Of a stretch of 9,867 bases of DNA, positions 1-6,582 are shown piece after piece; the stretch's first letter is position 1, and every line of letters starts with the position of its first letter. The notes beneath the pieces were generated by a model, which was not told the origin of the DNA, did no database searches, and saw nothing but the letters and a program-made list of their open reading frames with translations. The DNA is from CAYTRP01 sp964625145. Its GTDB lineage: Bacteria; Sumerlaeota; Sumerlaeia; SLMS01; JAHLLQ01. The position numbers and the translations under genes are program-made. The DNA is taken from contig CAZVAQ010000133.1 in NCBI GenBank assembly GCA_964625145.1, positions 1 to 9,867 of the forward strand, given 5' to 3'.

Positions 1-488
1 AGCGGGATGATCTTGCCTTCCTGAACGCGGGGCCGATCCTGGATGCCGAGCATACCGGGGATGTTGGGTCCGTAGATGTCAGCGTCCAACAAGCCGACCC
101 GCGCGCCAAGGCGCTGCAGGCCGATGGCAAGATTGACGGCAGTGGTGGACTTGCCAACGCCCCCCTTGCCAGAGCCGACGGCGATGACATTGCGCACGCC
201 GGGGATCTGCTGCTTCCCCTCCGGCACGGCGCCTCGGCTGGTGTTGGCGGTGAGCTCGATGAGAATGTCGGCGATGCCGGGAACCTTGCGGATGGCCGCC
301 TCGCAATCGCGCCGGATGCGGTCCTTCATGGGGCAGGCAGGGGTCGTGAGTTGGACCACGACGCGGGCATTGCCCTTCCCGTCCACCTCGACCTCCTTCA
401 CCATCTGGAGGGTGACCAGATCCTGGTTCAAGTCGGGATCGGGTACGGTGCGAAGGGCTTCAAGAACAGCGGCCTTGAGGTCTGGCAT
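1..488 (-). CDS. mrp: Mrp/ApbC (NBP35-type) Fe-S cluster carrier ATPase, N-terminal part
   Basis: This gene is cut by the left window edge; 162 codons are visible, starting at the ATG at 488-486. Residues 1 to about 80 form a MIP18/DUF59-type domain with the family motif LTTPACPMKD (47-56). It is joined to a P-loop ATPase of the SIMIBI class. The Walker A/deviant P-loop GSGKGGVGKST lies at 105-115, with the signature second lysine K108, and the switch segment LLDADIYGPNIPGMLG follows at 133-148. Proteins of this family bind and pass on 4Fe-4S clusters in the cytoplasm. The C-terminal CxxC cluster ligands would lie outside the window and cannot be checked. A Shine-Dalgarno sequence (AGGA in CAGGATGAG) ends about 6 nt before the start. 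The gene lies 67 nt downstream of the FGE-domain gene on the same strand and may share its transcript. The family call is near certain; the exact name (mrp versus apbC) is conventional. Confidence 0.95.
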   Translation of the reverse strand, partial: MPDLKAAVLEALRTVPDPDLNQDLVTLQMVKEVEVDGKGNARVVVQLTTPACPMKDRIRRDCEAAIRKVPGIADILIELTANTSRGAVPEGKQQIPGVRNVIAVGSGKGGVGKSTTAVNLAIGLQRLGARVGLLDADIYGPNIPGMLGIQDRPRVQEGKIIP

Positions 489-507
489 GGCTCATCCTGG
501 GGGAGTT

Positions 508-543
508 GGGCACCCAGTTCCGGGGTAAGCAGGATGGGTGCCC
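508..543 (-). promoter_or_regulatory. Inverted repeat ahead of mrp (possible leader hairpin)
   Basis: A perfect 9-bp inverted repeat, GGGCACCCA (508-516) and TGGGTGCCC (535-543), has an 18-nt loop. It occupies most of the 67-nt gap between the FGE-domain gene and mrp. In the minus-strand transcript the stem ends about 20 nt before the mrp ATG. No U-run follows it on either strand, so it is not a standard intrinsic terminator. It could be an RNA processing or stability element, or part of a translational switch: CAUCCUG (536-530) overlaps the stem and is complementary to CAGGAUG (499-493), which contains the mrp Shine-Dalgarno. The repeat is read directly; any function is inferred. Confidence 0.5.
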
Positions 544-555
544 GTTAGAAAGCCG

Positions 556-2322
556 TCAGCGCCTGGTGCGTCCTCTTGACTCAGAGGAGGGCAAGTAGGC
601 CCCGCGCAGGGCGTCGGGCAGGCGGACTTCAATGGGGCGAATGCGGACCATGGGAACTTGGCGGGTCAGGATGCTGACGCGACGGCTGTCGCCAGTGTCC
701 TCTTGGACGATGAAGATGCGATGGTCTGCGGCGTTGTTGTTCAGGAAGCGGAAACTCGGGTCCAGAGCCGGACTCGAACCGCCAACATACTCGACCCGAA
801 TCTCGGCCTGAATGCCAGTGAAGCCCTGCATGCGGGTCATCTGCCCCGGATCCAGGATTCGTGTCTGGGGTTCTTCTGTCACGCGCGCATCGGCACTGGC
901 GGCGGTGATGCGGATCACGTTCGGAGTGCTGTTGTGAATCTCGAACATGTTCCACTGGGGCGCGTACTCGCCCGGGTAATACTGCATCGCCTCAATATTG
1001 TCGGTCTTCGGCGCAATGACTTTCCCTTCCGCATTCACCAGAGGATAGAAGAGATCCGTGGTGATGAGCACGAGGGGCTTGCTGGCGTTATTGACGGCGC
1101 CGATGGGAATCACACCAAGCTCCGGCCGCGACATGGAATAAATGTAGTGGTAGTAGACCTGTTCGTTGACGAGCGATACCGGAGCCGTGCTCCCACCTTC
1201 GATGATGACCGGCTCCGTGGCCAATCGGGCGGCGTTCAGATCGATCGCTGCAACAACGATCCGGTCCGGTGTCTGGTTGATGTATTGGACCGCTGTTCGA
1301 TCGCGGGCTGCGACCAGATAGCTCATCGGGATTTGCTGTCGCGGATCGCGGATGTAGGGTCCGAGAACCTCCAACGCCTTCGCTTCCTGCTCCTGCAATG
1401 AAGTGCGAGGAACGGGCGTCGGCGTGGGCTCAGGAGTCGGCGTGGGAGGAGGTGGCGGCATCAGGCGGAAAACCGTGCGGAAGCCGACATGCTCCAGCGT
1501 CGTGGTCATCAGACCGGGGACGCGCTGAGTCAAACGCCCGTCGGCCGCCCGATCGGTGACGTTTCCGCCGCGGATGGTGCGCGAATCGGAGACAGTCTCG
1601 ACGCTGGGGTTCTCCTGCCCGTCGACCAGGGAGTAATAGCCGCGGTGGTAGTAGTCCTTGGTCCACTCCGAGACGTTTCCACCAAGGTCATAGACACCAA
1701 AGGGGGATTTGTCTCGAGGACTGGATCCGCCGGAGCGGGCACCAGCCATGGGTCCGAGTGCGACGCGGGCGGCGCCCTCCTCGGGATTGCTCCCCCAAGG
1801 ATACAAATTGCTGTCGGGGCCACGGCCGGCAACCTCCCATTCCGCCTCGGTGGGGAGATCCTTGCCGTGATGCCGCGCATAGCCCAGAGAGTCCATATAG
1901 GTAATCCCGATGGCGGGAAGGTCCGGGCCGATCATGTCCTGATTCACTGTCACCGAGGGGCGACGGGCTCCGCGAACGGCGGCGAACTCGCCATAGGTCT
2001 TCTGATCCACCTCATACCGGTCGATGTAATACCAGCCCAAGGTCACGGTTGCCTGGGGGGATTCGCTGGGCGGGACCTCGTCCCGTGTCCCTGTGGGACG
2101 GCCGATGGTGTAGGTTCCTTGCGGAATCAAGACCATCTCCCTGCCATCAGTCTTCCAGATCACCTCTCGTGGCAGGACGCCATAGGTGCCCGTGTCGACC
2201 ATTTCCGTGCCGGAGATGGGCTCGAAGGGAAATCCCTGCCCCTGGGCCACCGAAGGCGCGAGTGTCGGGACGAGGAAAGTCAGGGAAGCAAGTGCCGCAA
2301 AAAAGCTCCGAACGCTCAACAT
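556..2322 (-). CDS. Secreted FGE-sulfatase/SUMF1-domain protein with Pro-rich linker and unknown C-terminal domain
   Basis: This is a 588-residue protein. Residues 1-28 look like a signal peptide: a basic start, a hydrophobic core around 7-22, and an Ala-rich end near VAQGQ. Residues about 60-287 are a formylglycine-generating-enzyme-like (SUMF1/EgtB/PvdO) fold, with MVLIPQGTYTIG (63-74), LPTEAEWEVAGRG (156-168), GNVSEW (215-220), RGGNV (251-255) and GFRTVFRL (280-287). The two cysteines that bind copper and do catalysis in true FGEs are absent, and the whole protein has no cysteine. Oxidation of sulfatase cysteine is therefore unlikely; a structural or ligand-binding role is more plausible. 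A Pro/Thr linker (289-306) leads to about 280 residues I do not recognise, rich in beta-strand-like segments. The start has a good Shine-Dalgarno (GAGAGGTGA, about 6 nt spacing), part of which can be paired in a hairpin. mrp lies 67 nt downstream. The exported location is inferred. Confidence 0.9.
   Translation of the reverse strand: MLSVRSFFAALASLTFLVPTLAPSVAQGQGFPFEPISGTEMVDTGTYGVLPREVIWKTDGREMVLIPQGTYTIGRPTGTRDEVPPSESPQATVTLGWYYIDRYEVDQKTYGEFAAVRGARRPSVTVNQDMIGPDLPAIGITYMDSLGYARHHGKDLPTEAEWEVAGRGPDSNLYPWGSNPEEGAARVALGPMAGARSGGSSPRDKSPFGVYDLGGNVSEWTKDYYHRGYYSLVDGQENPSVETVSDSRTIRGGNVTDRAADGRLTQRVPGLMTTTLEHVGFRTVFRLMPPPPPTPTPEPTPTPVPRTSLQEQEAKALEVLGPYIRDPRQQIPMSYLVAARDRTAVQYINQTPDRIVVAAIDLNAARLATEPVIIEGGSTAPVSLVNEQVYYHYIYSMSRPELGVIPIGAVNNASKPLVLITTDLFYPLVNAEGKVIAPKTDNIEAMQYYPGEYAPQWNMFEIHNSTPNVIRITAASADARVTEEPQTRILDPGQMTRMQGFTGIQAEIRVEYVGGSSPALDPSFRFLNNNAADHRIFIVQEDTGDSRRVSILTRQVPMVRIRPIEVRLPDALRGAYLPSSESRGRTRR
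1418..1446. repeat. Short direct repeat encoding the Pro/Thr linker
   Basis: The 11-bp unit GTCGGCGTGGG occurs at 1418-1428 and 1436-1446, a period of 18 bp or six codons. It lies inside the FGE-domain gene and encodes the repeated PTPTP part of the linker (residues 289-306). In-frame six-codon units like this can expand or contract by slippage without a frameshift, so linker length may vary between strains. The variability is inferred. Confidence 0.6.
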
Positions 2323-2328
2323 GGCCAG

Positions 2329-2357
2329 TCACCTCTCACGCCATGGTTTCGAGGTGA
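2329..2357 (-). promoter_or_regulatory. Hairpin covering the Shine-Dalgarno of the FGE-domain gene
   Basis: A perfect 7-bp inverted repeat, TCACCTC (2329-2335) and GAGGTGA (2351-2357), has a 15-nt loop. On the minus-strand transcript the downstream arm GAGGUGA is the Shine-Dalgarno itself, 6 nt before the ATG at 2322. If transcription starts upstream of 2357, the ribosome-binding site can be paired. The loop contains a two-codon reading frame, ATG GCG TGA (2344-2336), that stops immediately before the Shine-Dalgarno. The repeat is read directly; regulation is inferred. Confidence 0.45.
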
Positions 2358-2426
2358 GTAGGCCGCAGCGGCGGGAGTGAAGCAAAGAAAAAGTGGTCGG
2401 GACGGGTGAGGCCAGTCGGCCGCGAT

Positions 2427-2457
2427 GGCAATTGCCTTGCCCGGGAAGGGGGGCAAT
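2427..2457. promoter_or_regulatory. Palindrome plus third half-site in the divergent intergenic region
   Basis: The perfect 10-bp palindrome GGCAATTGCC (2427-2436) is followed by another copy of its half-site, GGCAAT, at 2452-2457. ATTGCC (2431-2436) and GGCAAT (2452-2457) can also form a stem that closes over a GC-rich interior. It lies between the divergent FGE-domain gene (start 2322) and ATP-grasp gene (start about 2502), where an operator would be expected. I could not find a convincing -35/-10 pair beside it, so a regulator-binding role is only a suggestion. Confidence 0.25.
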
Positions 2458-2501
2458 CTCTCTGTGGTCCGTGGTGGCAAATGCGGCGGGAGTGGCAGTC
2501 C

Positions 2502-3129
2502 ATGGTCTGGCGCCTGCTTGTCAGGACCAAGCACACCCTAAGACGGCTCTATGAGTTTTCTTATGGGGAGTGGCGGGGATTGAAGGATCCGCAGGTCNNN
2601 NNNNNNNNNNNNNNNNNNNNNNNNNNNNNNNNNNNNNNNNNNNNNNNNNNNNNNNNNNNNNNNNNNNNNNNNNNNNNNNNNNNNNNNNNNNNNNNNNGCG
2701 GACAATTTCAGCCAGGGCGGACTGTGTTCGCTGATCGATCTCGAAACCGGGGCGTTGTCGGCGGCGAAAAGGGACAAACCGGAGTTTCCCGGCGAGCAGA
2801 TCGAGAAACACCCCGAAACGGGCGTTCAAATCGAAGGCACCGTGGTGCCGCGGTGGCGCGAAGTATGTGAGTTGATGCTACAGGTCTCGGAAACATTCCC
2901 GGACCTGCTGGTGGTCTGTTGGGATCTGGCCATCACGCCGGACGGGATCTGCATCATCGAGAGCAACGCCGGCACGCCGGCCATCACTCTATCGCAGATA
3001 CATCGCCCATTGCTGCTCGATGAGCGCGCGCGGCGGTTCCTGGCATATCACGGCGTCATCAAGCGCCGAAGAGCAGAATACCTCGACCGCCGGGCAGCGA
3101 CATTGCCACCCGGCGGTCGCAAGGCCTGA
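2502..3129 (+). CDS. Sugar-transfer-associated ATP-grasp enzyme, interrupted by an assembly gap
   Basis: The sequence is in two pieces around the gap. The part after the gap (2698-3129) encodes 143 residues typical of the C-terminal half of PF14397-type ATP-grasp proteins: DNFSQGGLCSLIDLETG, then KHPETG, VPRWREV, CWDLAITPDG, and IIESNAGTP, whose Glu and Asn match ATP-grasp Mg-ATP ligands. These proteins are found in sugar-transfer and surface-polysaccharide gene sets; the exact reaction is mostly unknown but would be an ATP-dependent ligation. The piece before the gap (2502-2597) gives a basic 32-residue start, MVWRLLVRTKHTLRR onward, with GGGAG at 2488-2492 as a possible ribosome-binding site. 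That it belongs to the same gene is inferred. Counted across exactly 100 N the two pieces are one base out of frame, which means nothing if the N count is a placeholder. About 150-200 residues appear to be missing. ATG 2481 is an alternative start. Confidence 0.7.
2598..2697. other. Assembly gap (100 N)
   Basis: There are exactly 100 undetermined bases, the usual placeholder for a gap of unknown size. It falls inside the ATP-grasp gene. From the usual length of that family, roughly 450-600 bp of coding sequence is probably missing, more than the 100 shown. Any reading frame drawn through the N run is not meaningful. Confidence 0.97.
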
Positions 3130-4218
3130 TCACCCGTTCTTGCGCTCGAATTCCTTCAGGAACTCGACCAGGCTCTGCACCTGCTCCAGTGTCACGGCGT
3201 TGTAGATGCTGGCGCGAAGGCCGCCGACGGAGCGATGGCCCTTCAGGCCGGAGTAGCCCGCGGCGGTAGCTTCCTTCACCAGCTTGCCTTCCAGCTCCTC
3301 GCTGGGCAGGCGCCAGGTGACGTTCATGATGGAGCGGCTGCCGGGCTTCACATGCGGGCGCCAGAAGTCGCTGGAGTCGAGCAGGTCGTAGAGCGTGGCG
3401 GCCTTCTTCTCGTTGTTCCTGCCGATGACTTCCAATCCGCCCTGCTTCTTGATCCAATTGAAGACGCGGCCCATGAGGTAGATCGCAAACGTGGGTGGCG
3501 TGTTCAGGCAGCTCTCATTCGCTGCGTGCTCGCGGTACTGGAGCATCTTCGGGATGGTGGTGCTCCCCGTTTCCATGAAGTCCTTCTTCATGACCACGAG
3601 TGTGCAGCCCGCGGGGCCGAGGTTCTTTTGGGCACCGGCATAGATCACCGTGTGGCGCGCGAAATCCGTCGGCCGGCACATGATGTCCGAGCTGGCATCG
3701 CAGACCAGGGGAGCCTCCGCCTCAGGAATCGCGTGAAACTGCGAGCCGTAAATCGTGTTGTTGGAGGTATAATGCGTGTACTTCGCGCCGGGCGCGAAAT
3801 CAAAGCTCGTGGGGATGTAGTCGTAGTTGGTGTCCTTGCTGGAGGCGGCGATATGGACATTGCCGTAGGCCTTTGCCTCCTTGATGGCCTTGGAGGACCA
3901 GACGCCAGTGTCGATGTAGTTGGCCGTCCCCCCCTGAAGGAAGCTCATGGGGATGCTGAAGAACTGGGTCGTGGCGCCGCCGGAGAGGAACAGGACGGCG
4001 AACTCGTCGGAAAGGCCCATCAACTCGCGGCAATCGGCTTCCGTCTGGTGCAGGACAGCGACGAATTCCTTGCCGCGATGGCTGTGTTCCATGACGCCGA
4101 TTCCGGAGCCGGCGAGGCTGAGGATGTCCTCCCGGGCTTCCTCGAGGACTTCGAGGGGAAGGGCCGAGGGACCGGCGCTGAAGTTGGCAATACGACCGGT
4201 GGCGAGACTGGCTGTCAT
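3130..4218 (-). CDS. serC: Phosphoserine aminotransferase
   Basis: This is a complete 362-residue protein, the usual length for SerC. It is a fold-type I PLP aminotransferase that converts 3-phosphohydroxypyruvate and glutamate to O-phosphoserine and 2-oxoglutarate in the cytoplasm. This is the second step of serine synthesis; the enzyme can also act in pyridoxal phosphate synthesis. Visible signatures are NFSAGPSALP (12-21), EHSHRGKEF (44-52), FLSGGATTQF (77-86), TSNNTIYGSQ (151-160), CDASSD with the PLP-ring Asp (173-178), and AGAQKNLGPAG (194-204) with the Schiff-base lysine K198. GHRSVGGLRASIYNA (327-341) is the family's C-terminal motif. The ATG at 4218 lies about 14 nt after AGAAGGG, a long spacing. 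The stop abuts the stop of the convergent ATP-grasp gene. No serA neighbour is visible in this window. Confidence 0.97.
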   Translation of the reverse strand: MTASLATGRIANFSAGPSALPLEVLEEAREDILSLAGSGIGVMEHSHRGKEFVAVLHQTEADCRELMGLSDEFAVLFLSGGATTQFFSIPMSFLQGGTANYIDTGVWSSKAIKEAKAYGNVHIAASSKDTNYDYIPTSFDFAPGAKYTHYTSNNTIYGSQFHAIPEAEAPLVCDASSDIMCRPTDFARHTVIYAGAQKNLGPAGCTLVVMKKDFMETGSTTIPKMLQYREHAANESCLNTPPTFAIYLMGRVFNWIKKQGGLEVIGRNNEKKAATLYDLLDSSDFWRPHVKPGSRSIMNVTWRLPSEELEGKLVKEATAAGYSGLKGHRSVGGLRASIYNAVTLEQVQSLVEFLKEFERKNG

Positions 4219-4257
4219 AGTGAGTTGGGCATCCCTTCTGGGTCGAAAGTGGGCGGT

Positions 4258-4287
4258 GTCCTATTCACCGGCCGGGCCGGGAGTCAA
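4258..4287 (-). promoter_or_regulatory. Weak candidate promoter for serC
   Basis: On the minus strand TTGACT (4287-4282) matches five of six bases of the sigma-70 -35 box. It is followed after 18 nt of GC-rich spacer by TAGGAC (4263-4258), which matches the -10 box poorly. The position, about 40 nt upstream of the serC start in the 150-bp divergent region, is suitable. The poor -10 makes this tentative. Confidence 0.25.
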
Positions 4288-4368
4288 TCGGCACTCTGAA
4301 AGAGAACGCGCCGGCCGGCGGATGCGAAGCCCGTTGACCAAGCCCGGCCAAAGGGCCAAGCAAGGGCC

Positions 4369-6567
4369 ATGAAGCTCCTCCCAACCCTTGCCAGCCTCGT
4401 GCCTCTCCTCCTCGCGACCGCCCTGTGCTCCTGTCGCGTGGAGCCGACGGACCCGGTTTTGCCCGTGCCGGAGGCCGAAGAACTCGGGCCCCAGATGGAG
4501 CGGATAGTGGATCAGTTGATCGAGCGCTCACTGGCCGCCACCCGCGAAGAGGCGTTTCAGTTCGAGGATGGCCGGTCAGGCATACGGCGCGTGCCAGCAA
4601 CCCAAGATGTGGATTTCCCTCCCGCCAACTGGACGCCCCCGGGGGTGGAGCTGCTCTCAACACCGGGCGAGCAAGTAGCCGAGTTTGAACCCGACCGGCG
4701 CCCGTGGGCCATCCTGGTGGATAATGCAGGCACCGCCGTCGCCGCCCGGGAGAAGGACATTCTGATCATCGAGACAGACGGCTCGACGCGGACCCTGCCC
4801 CTGCCGGGTGTGACCTCGCTGCAATGGAATGCCGACGGGTCGCTCCTGCTGGTGGATTCCCCGGACGTCAAGCACCTGCTGCTGTGGCCATCGTTGGAAC
4901 CGGAGATTGATCTGTTGGAGGAGGGCTTCCGCGGTCGGCTTCACTTTTCCCCGCAGGGAGAAGGCATCTGGCAGGTGGCAGACATCTTCGACCCCGATCC
5001 ATCCAGTGAAGTCCGCGCGCTGGTGGTTTCCATCAAGGAAAGAATGGTTGGCGCGGCAAGCGAACGCGACGTCATCACAAATCCACTCCCTCTGGCATCA
5101 TTTGGGACGCTTCCCCAAATCGGAACCGCGTGGGGACATCGCATTCGTTCCGGAATGATTCTGCCACGGCCCGCGCCGATTTGGACTTTGAACGCTGCTC
5201 TAAAGCCCGAGACCGCACTTTCGGATCCGGGTGATTTCGTGGACTTTTCGCCGATGGCAAGCCAAGCGGGACTGATCGTTTTCCTGCGGGCGCGGCGGCT
5301 GATCGATGGCGACAGCGGCCTGCAAATGGCCCCACACGTGCGCGCATGGATGGCGAACCTTGAAACGGGAGACAATGGAGACGATGTTGACCAAAGACCA
5401 CTGACCGCGGAGCCGACTTATGGTGTGGCAGTGTCGCCAAACGGTGAGTGGATTGTCACGTTGGTGGAACGCCACGGGAGCATGCAACTCGTGCGCTCCG
5501 CAGCCAACGATCTGCTGGAGCGCGACCTGCGCGAAAGCCAACGTGCCGTTCAGGACTTCGAGTCCGCCGTGGGGCGAGTCGTGAGCCAACTTCGTGAAGC
5601 GTGGGATGCGGAACCTTGGCGTCCGATTCTCGAGGCGGAGACGATTGCTTACGAGCAGCCGCTCAACGATGCCGCCGAAGTCCTGCCTCGCATGGCGAAC
5701 GTGTTGCGCGATGCCTTGGCTAGAGAACACGGCCTTCAACTCCCACAATCCCGCCAGGCAATCGCCATGCTGGACGCTTGGTTGCGCGAAGCGGACGGAT
5801 TGTTGGAGGAGGAGAACGCAACAATTCTGGCGGTTGGTGCGCTATACGGAGAGTTGCTCGCCCGGGAACCCGGTGTGACATGGGATTTTCGGATGATCCT
5901 GCCGGCGCTGTCGAATGATCTGACAGCCACCACGGAACCGGAAGGGGGACTCTATCGCCTTCATAGTCCCTTCTTCGCCGCGCGGGAGGCCATCAGCGGC
6001 CGGATCCCGCTGACGGCATCCGCGGCGGAAGCCCTCGCCGATGAGCATCGGGCGGTGGGCCTGGTGGAGAACTTCAGCCCCCGCGCGCGGGCGGCGTTCG
6101 CCCTCGCAGAGCTCCAACGAGCCGGCGTCCCCATGGAGGGAACCGTGTCGATGGAGCATTGGGAGCGAATCGTGCAGGAGGAGACCGGCAATCTGGTGGC
6201 GAATGAGGGTGCATGGAGCGCCGCCAATGCCCGTGGGGAGGCGGGAGTGGCCTTTGCCGCCGCCATGAACATGGCCGAGACGGATCCCGCGAATCCGCAT
6301 TTCCTGCTCCGTTTCGCCCGGGAGCTGATCCTGACGGGGCTGGATGAGCCGGCCGGTCGATTGCTCAACTATGTGGCGATCCTGTCGCCGCACGACCCGG
6401 AGGTCCGCCTTGCGGTTGCGACCGCCTATCTCGACCTCTTTCAATGGGAGGAGGCTGAACGCCGGTTGCAGGACATCGCCCGCGATTTTCCCGCCGAACA
6501 ACCGGTCGTCGCCGATCACATGGAAGTCCTGCGGGAGTTGCGCGATGAAGCCACAGGCGCGGACTGA
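4369..6567 (+). CDS. Probable lipoprotein with propeller-like repeats and TPR-like C-terminus
   Basis: This is a 732-residue protein of no family I can name. The N-terminus is a hydrophobic signal (2-19) ending LCSC, with Cys22 the best acylation site and Cys20 an alternative. The lipobox is imperfect, but these are the only cysteines in the protein. Residues about 113-380 carry repeated strand-like units with the 'SPDGxxL' style of TolB/WD-type propellers: LQWNADGSLLLVD (151-163), LHFSPQGEGIWQV (191-203) and VAVSPNGEWIVTLV (353-366). Residues about 380-610 look helical. Residues about 620-720 look like TPRs, with FLLRFARELILTGLDEPA (646-662 region) and AVATAYLDLFQWEEAERRL (682-700). The likely place is the outer membrane or periplasmic face, as a protein-binding scaffold; this is inferred. 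Two AAGGG stretches precede the ATG at about 13 and 2 nt. It is the first gene of the tight five-gene run, 15 nt before acpS. Confidence 0.85.
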   Translation: MKLLPTLASLVPLLLATALCSCRVEPTDPVLPVPEAEELGPQMERIVDQLIERSLAATREEAFQFEDGRSGIRRVPATQDVDFPPANWTPPGVELLSTPGEQVAEFEPDRRPWAILVDNAGTAVAAREKDILIIETDGSTRTLPLPGVTSLQWNADGSLLLVDSPDVKHLLLWPSLEPEIDLLEEGFRGRLHFSPQGEGIWQVADIFDPDPSSEVRALVVSIKERMVGAASERDVITNPLPLASFGTLPQIGTAWGHRIRSGMILPRPAPIWTLNAALKPETALSDPGDFVDFSPMASQAGLIVFLRARRLIDGDSGLQMAPHVRAWMANLETGDNGDDVDQRPLTAEPTYGVAVSPNGEWIVTLVERHGSMQLVRSAANDLLERDLRESQRAVQDFESAVGRVVSQLREAWDAEPWRPILEAETIAYEQPLNDAAEVLPRMANVLRDALAREHGLQLPQSRQAIAMLDAWLREADGLLEEENATILAVGALYGELLAREPGVTWDFRMILPALSNDLTATTEPEGGLYRLHSPFFAAREAISGRIPLTASAAEALADEHRAVGLVENFSPRARAAFALAELQRAGVPMEGTVSMEHWERIVQEETGNLVANEGAWSAANARGEAGVAFAAAMNMAETDPANPHFLLRFARELILTGLDEPAGRLLNYVAILSPHDPEVRLAVATAYLDLFQWEEAERRLQDIARDFPAEQPVVADHMEVLRELRDEATGAD

Positions 6568-6582
6568 AAGGATCACGGCCAC

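Noticed and set aside
508..543. Intrinsic terminator after the FGE-domain gene
   Set aside because: The stem is strong, but no U-run follows on the minus strand (the next bases are AACTCCCCC) or on the plus strand.
1489..2361. A 290-codon plus-strand open frame opposite the FGE-domain gene (and another at 658-1401)
   Set aside because: Both are mirror frames of a gene with clear domain motifs and a signal peptide. Neither has recognisable motifs or a convincing ribosome site.
2755..3129. A stand-alone 124-residue gene starting at TTG 2755
   Set aside because: The same frame is open back to the gap, and the residues before 2755 (DNFSQGG, IDLETG) are part of the ATP-grasp family pattern. The TTG is internal.
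3235..4299. A 354-codon open frame on the plus strand opposite serC
   Set aside because: serC is certain on the minus strand. The plus-strand frame gives a low-complexity Gly/Ala/Val/Arg/Asp-rich product with no motif, as expected for an antisense shadow in GC-rich DNA.
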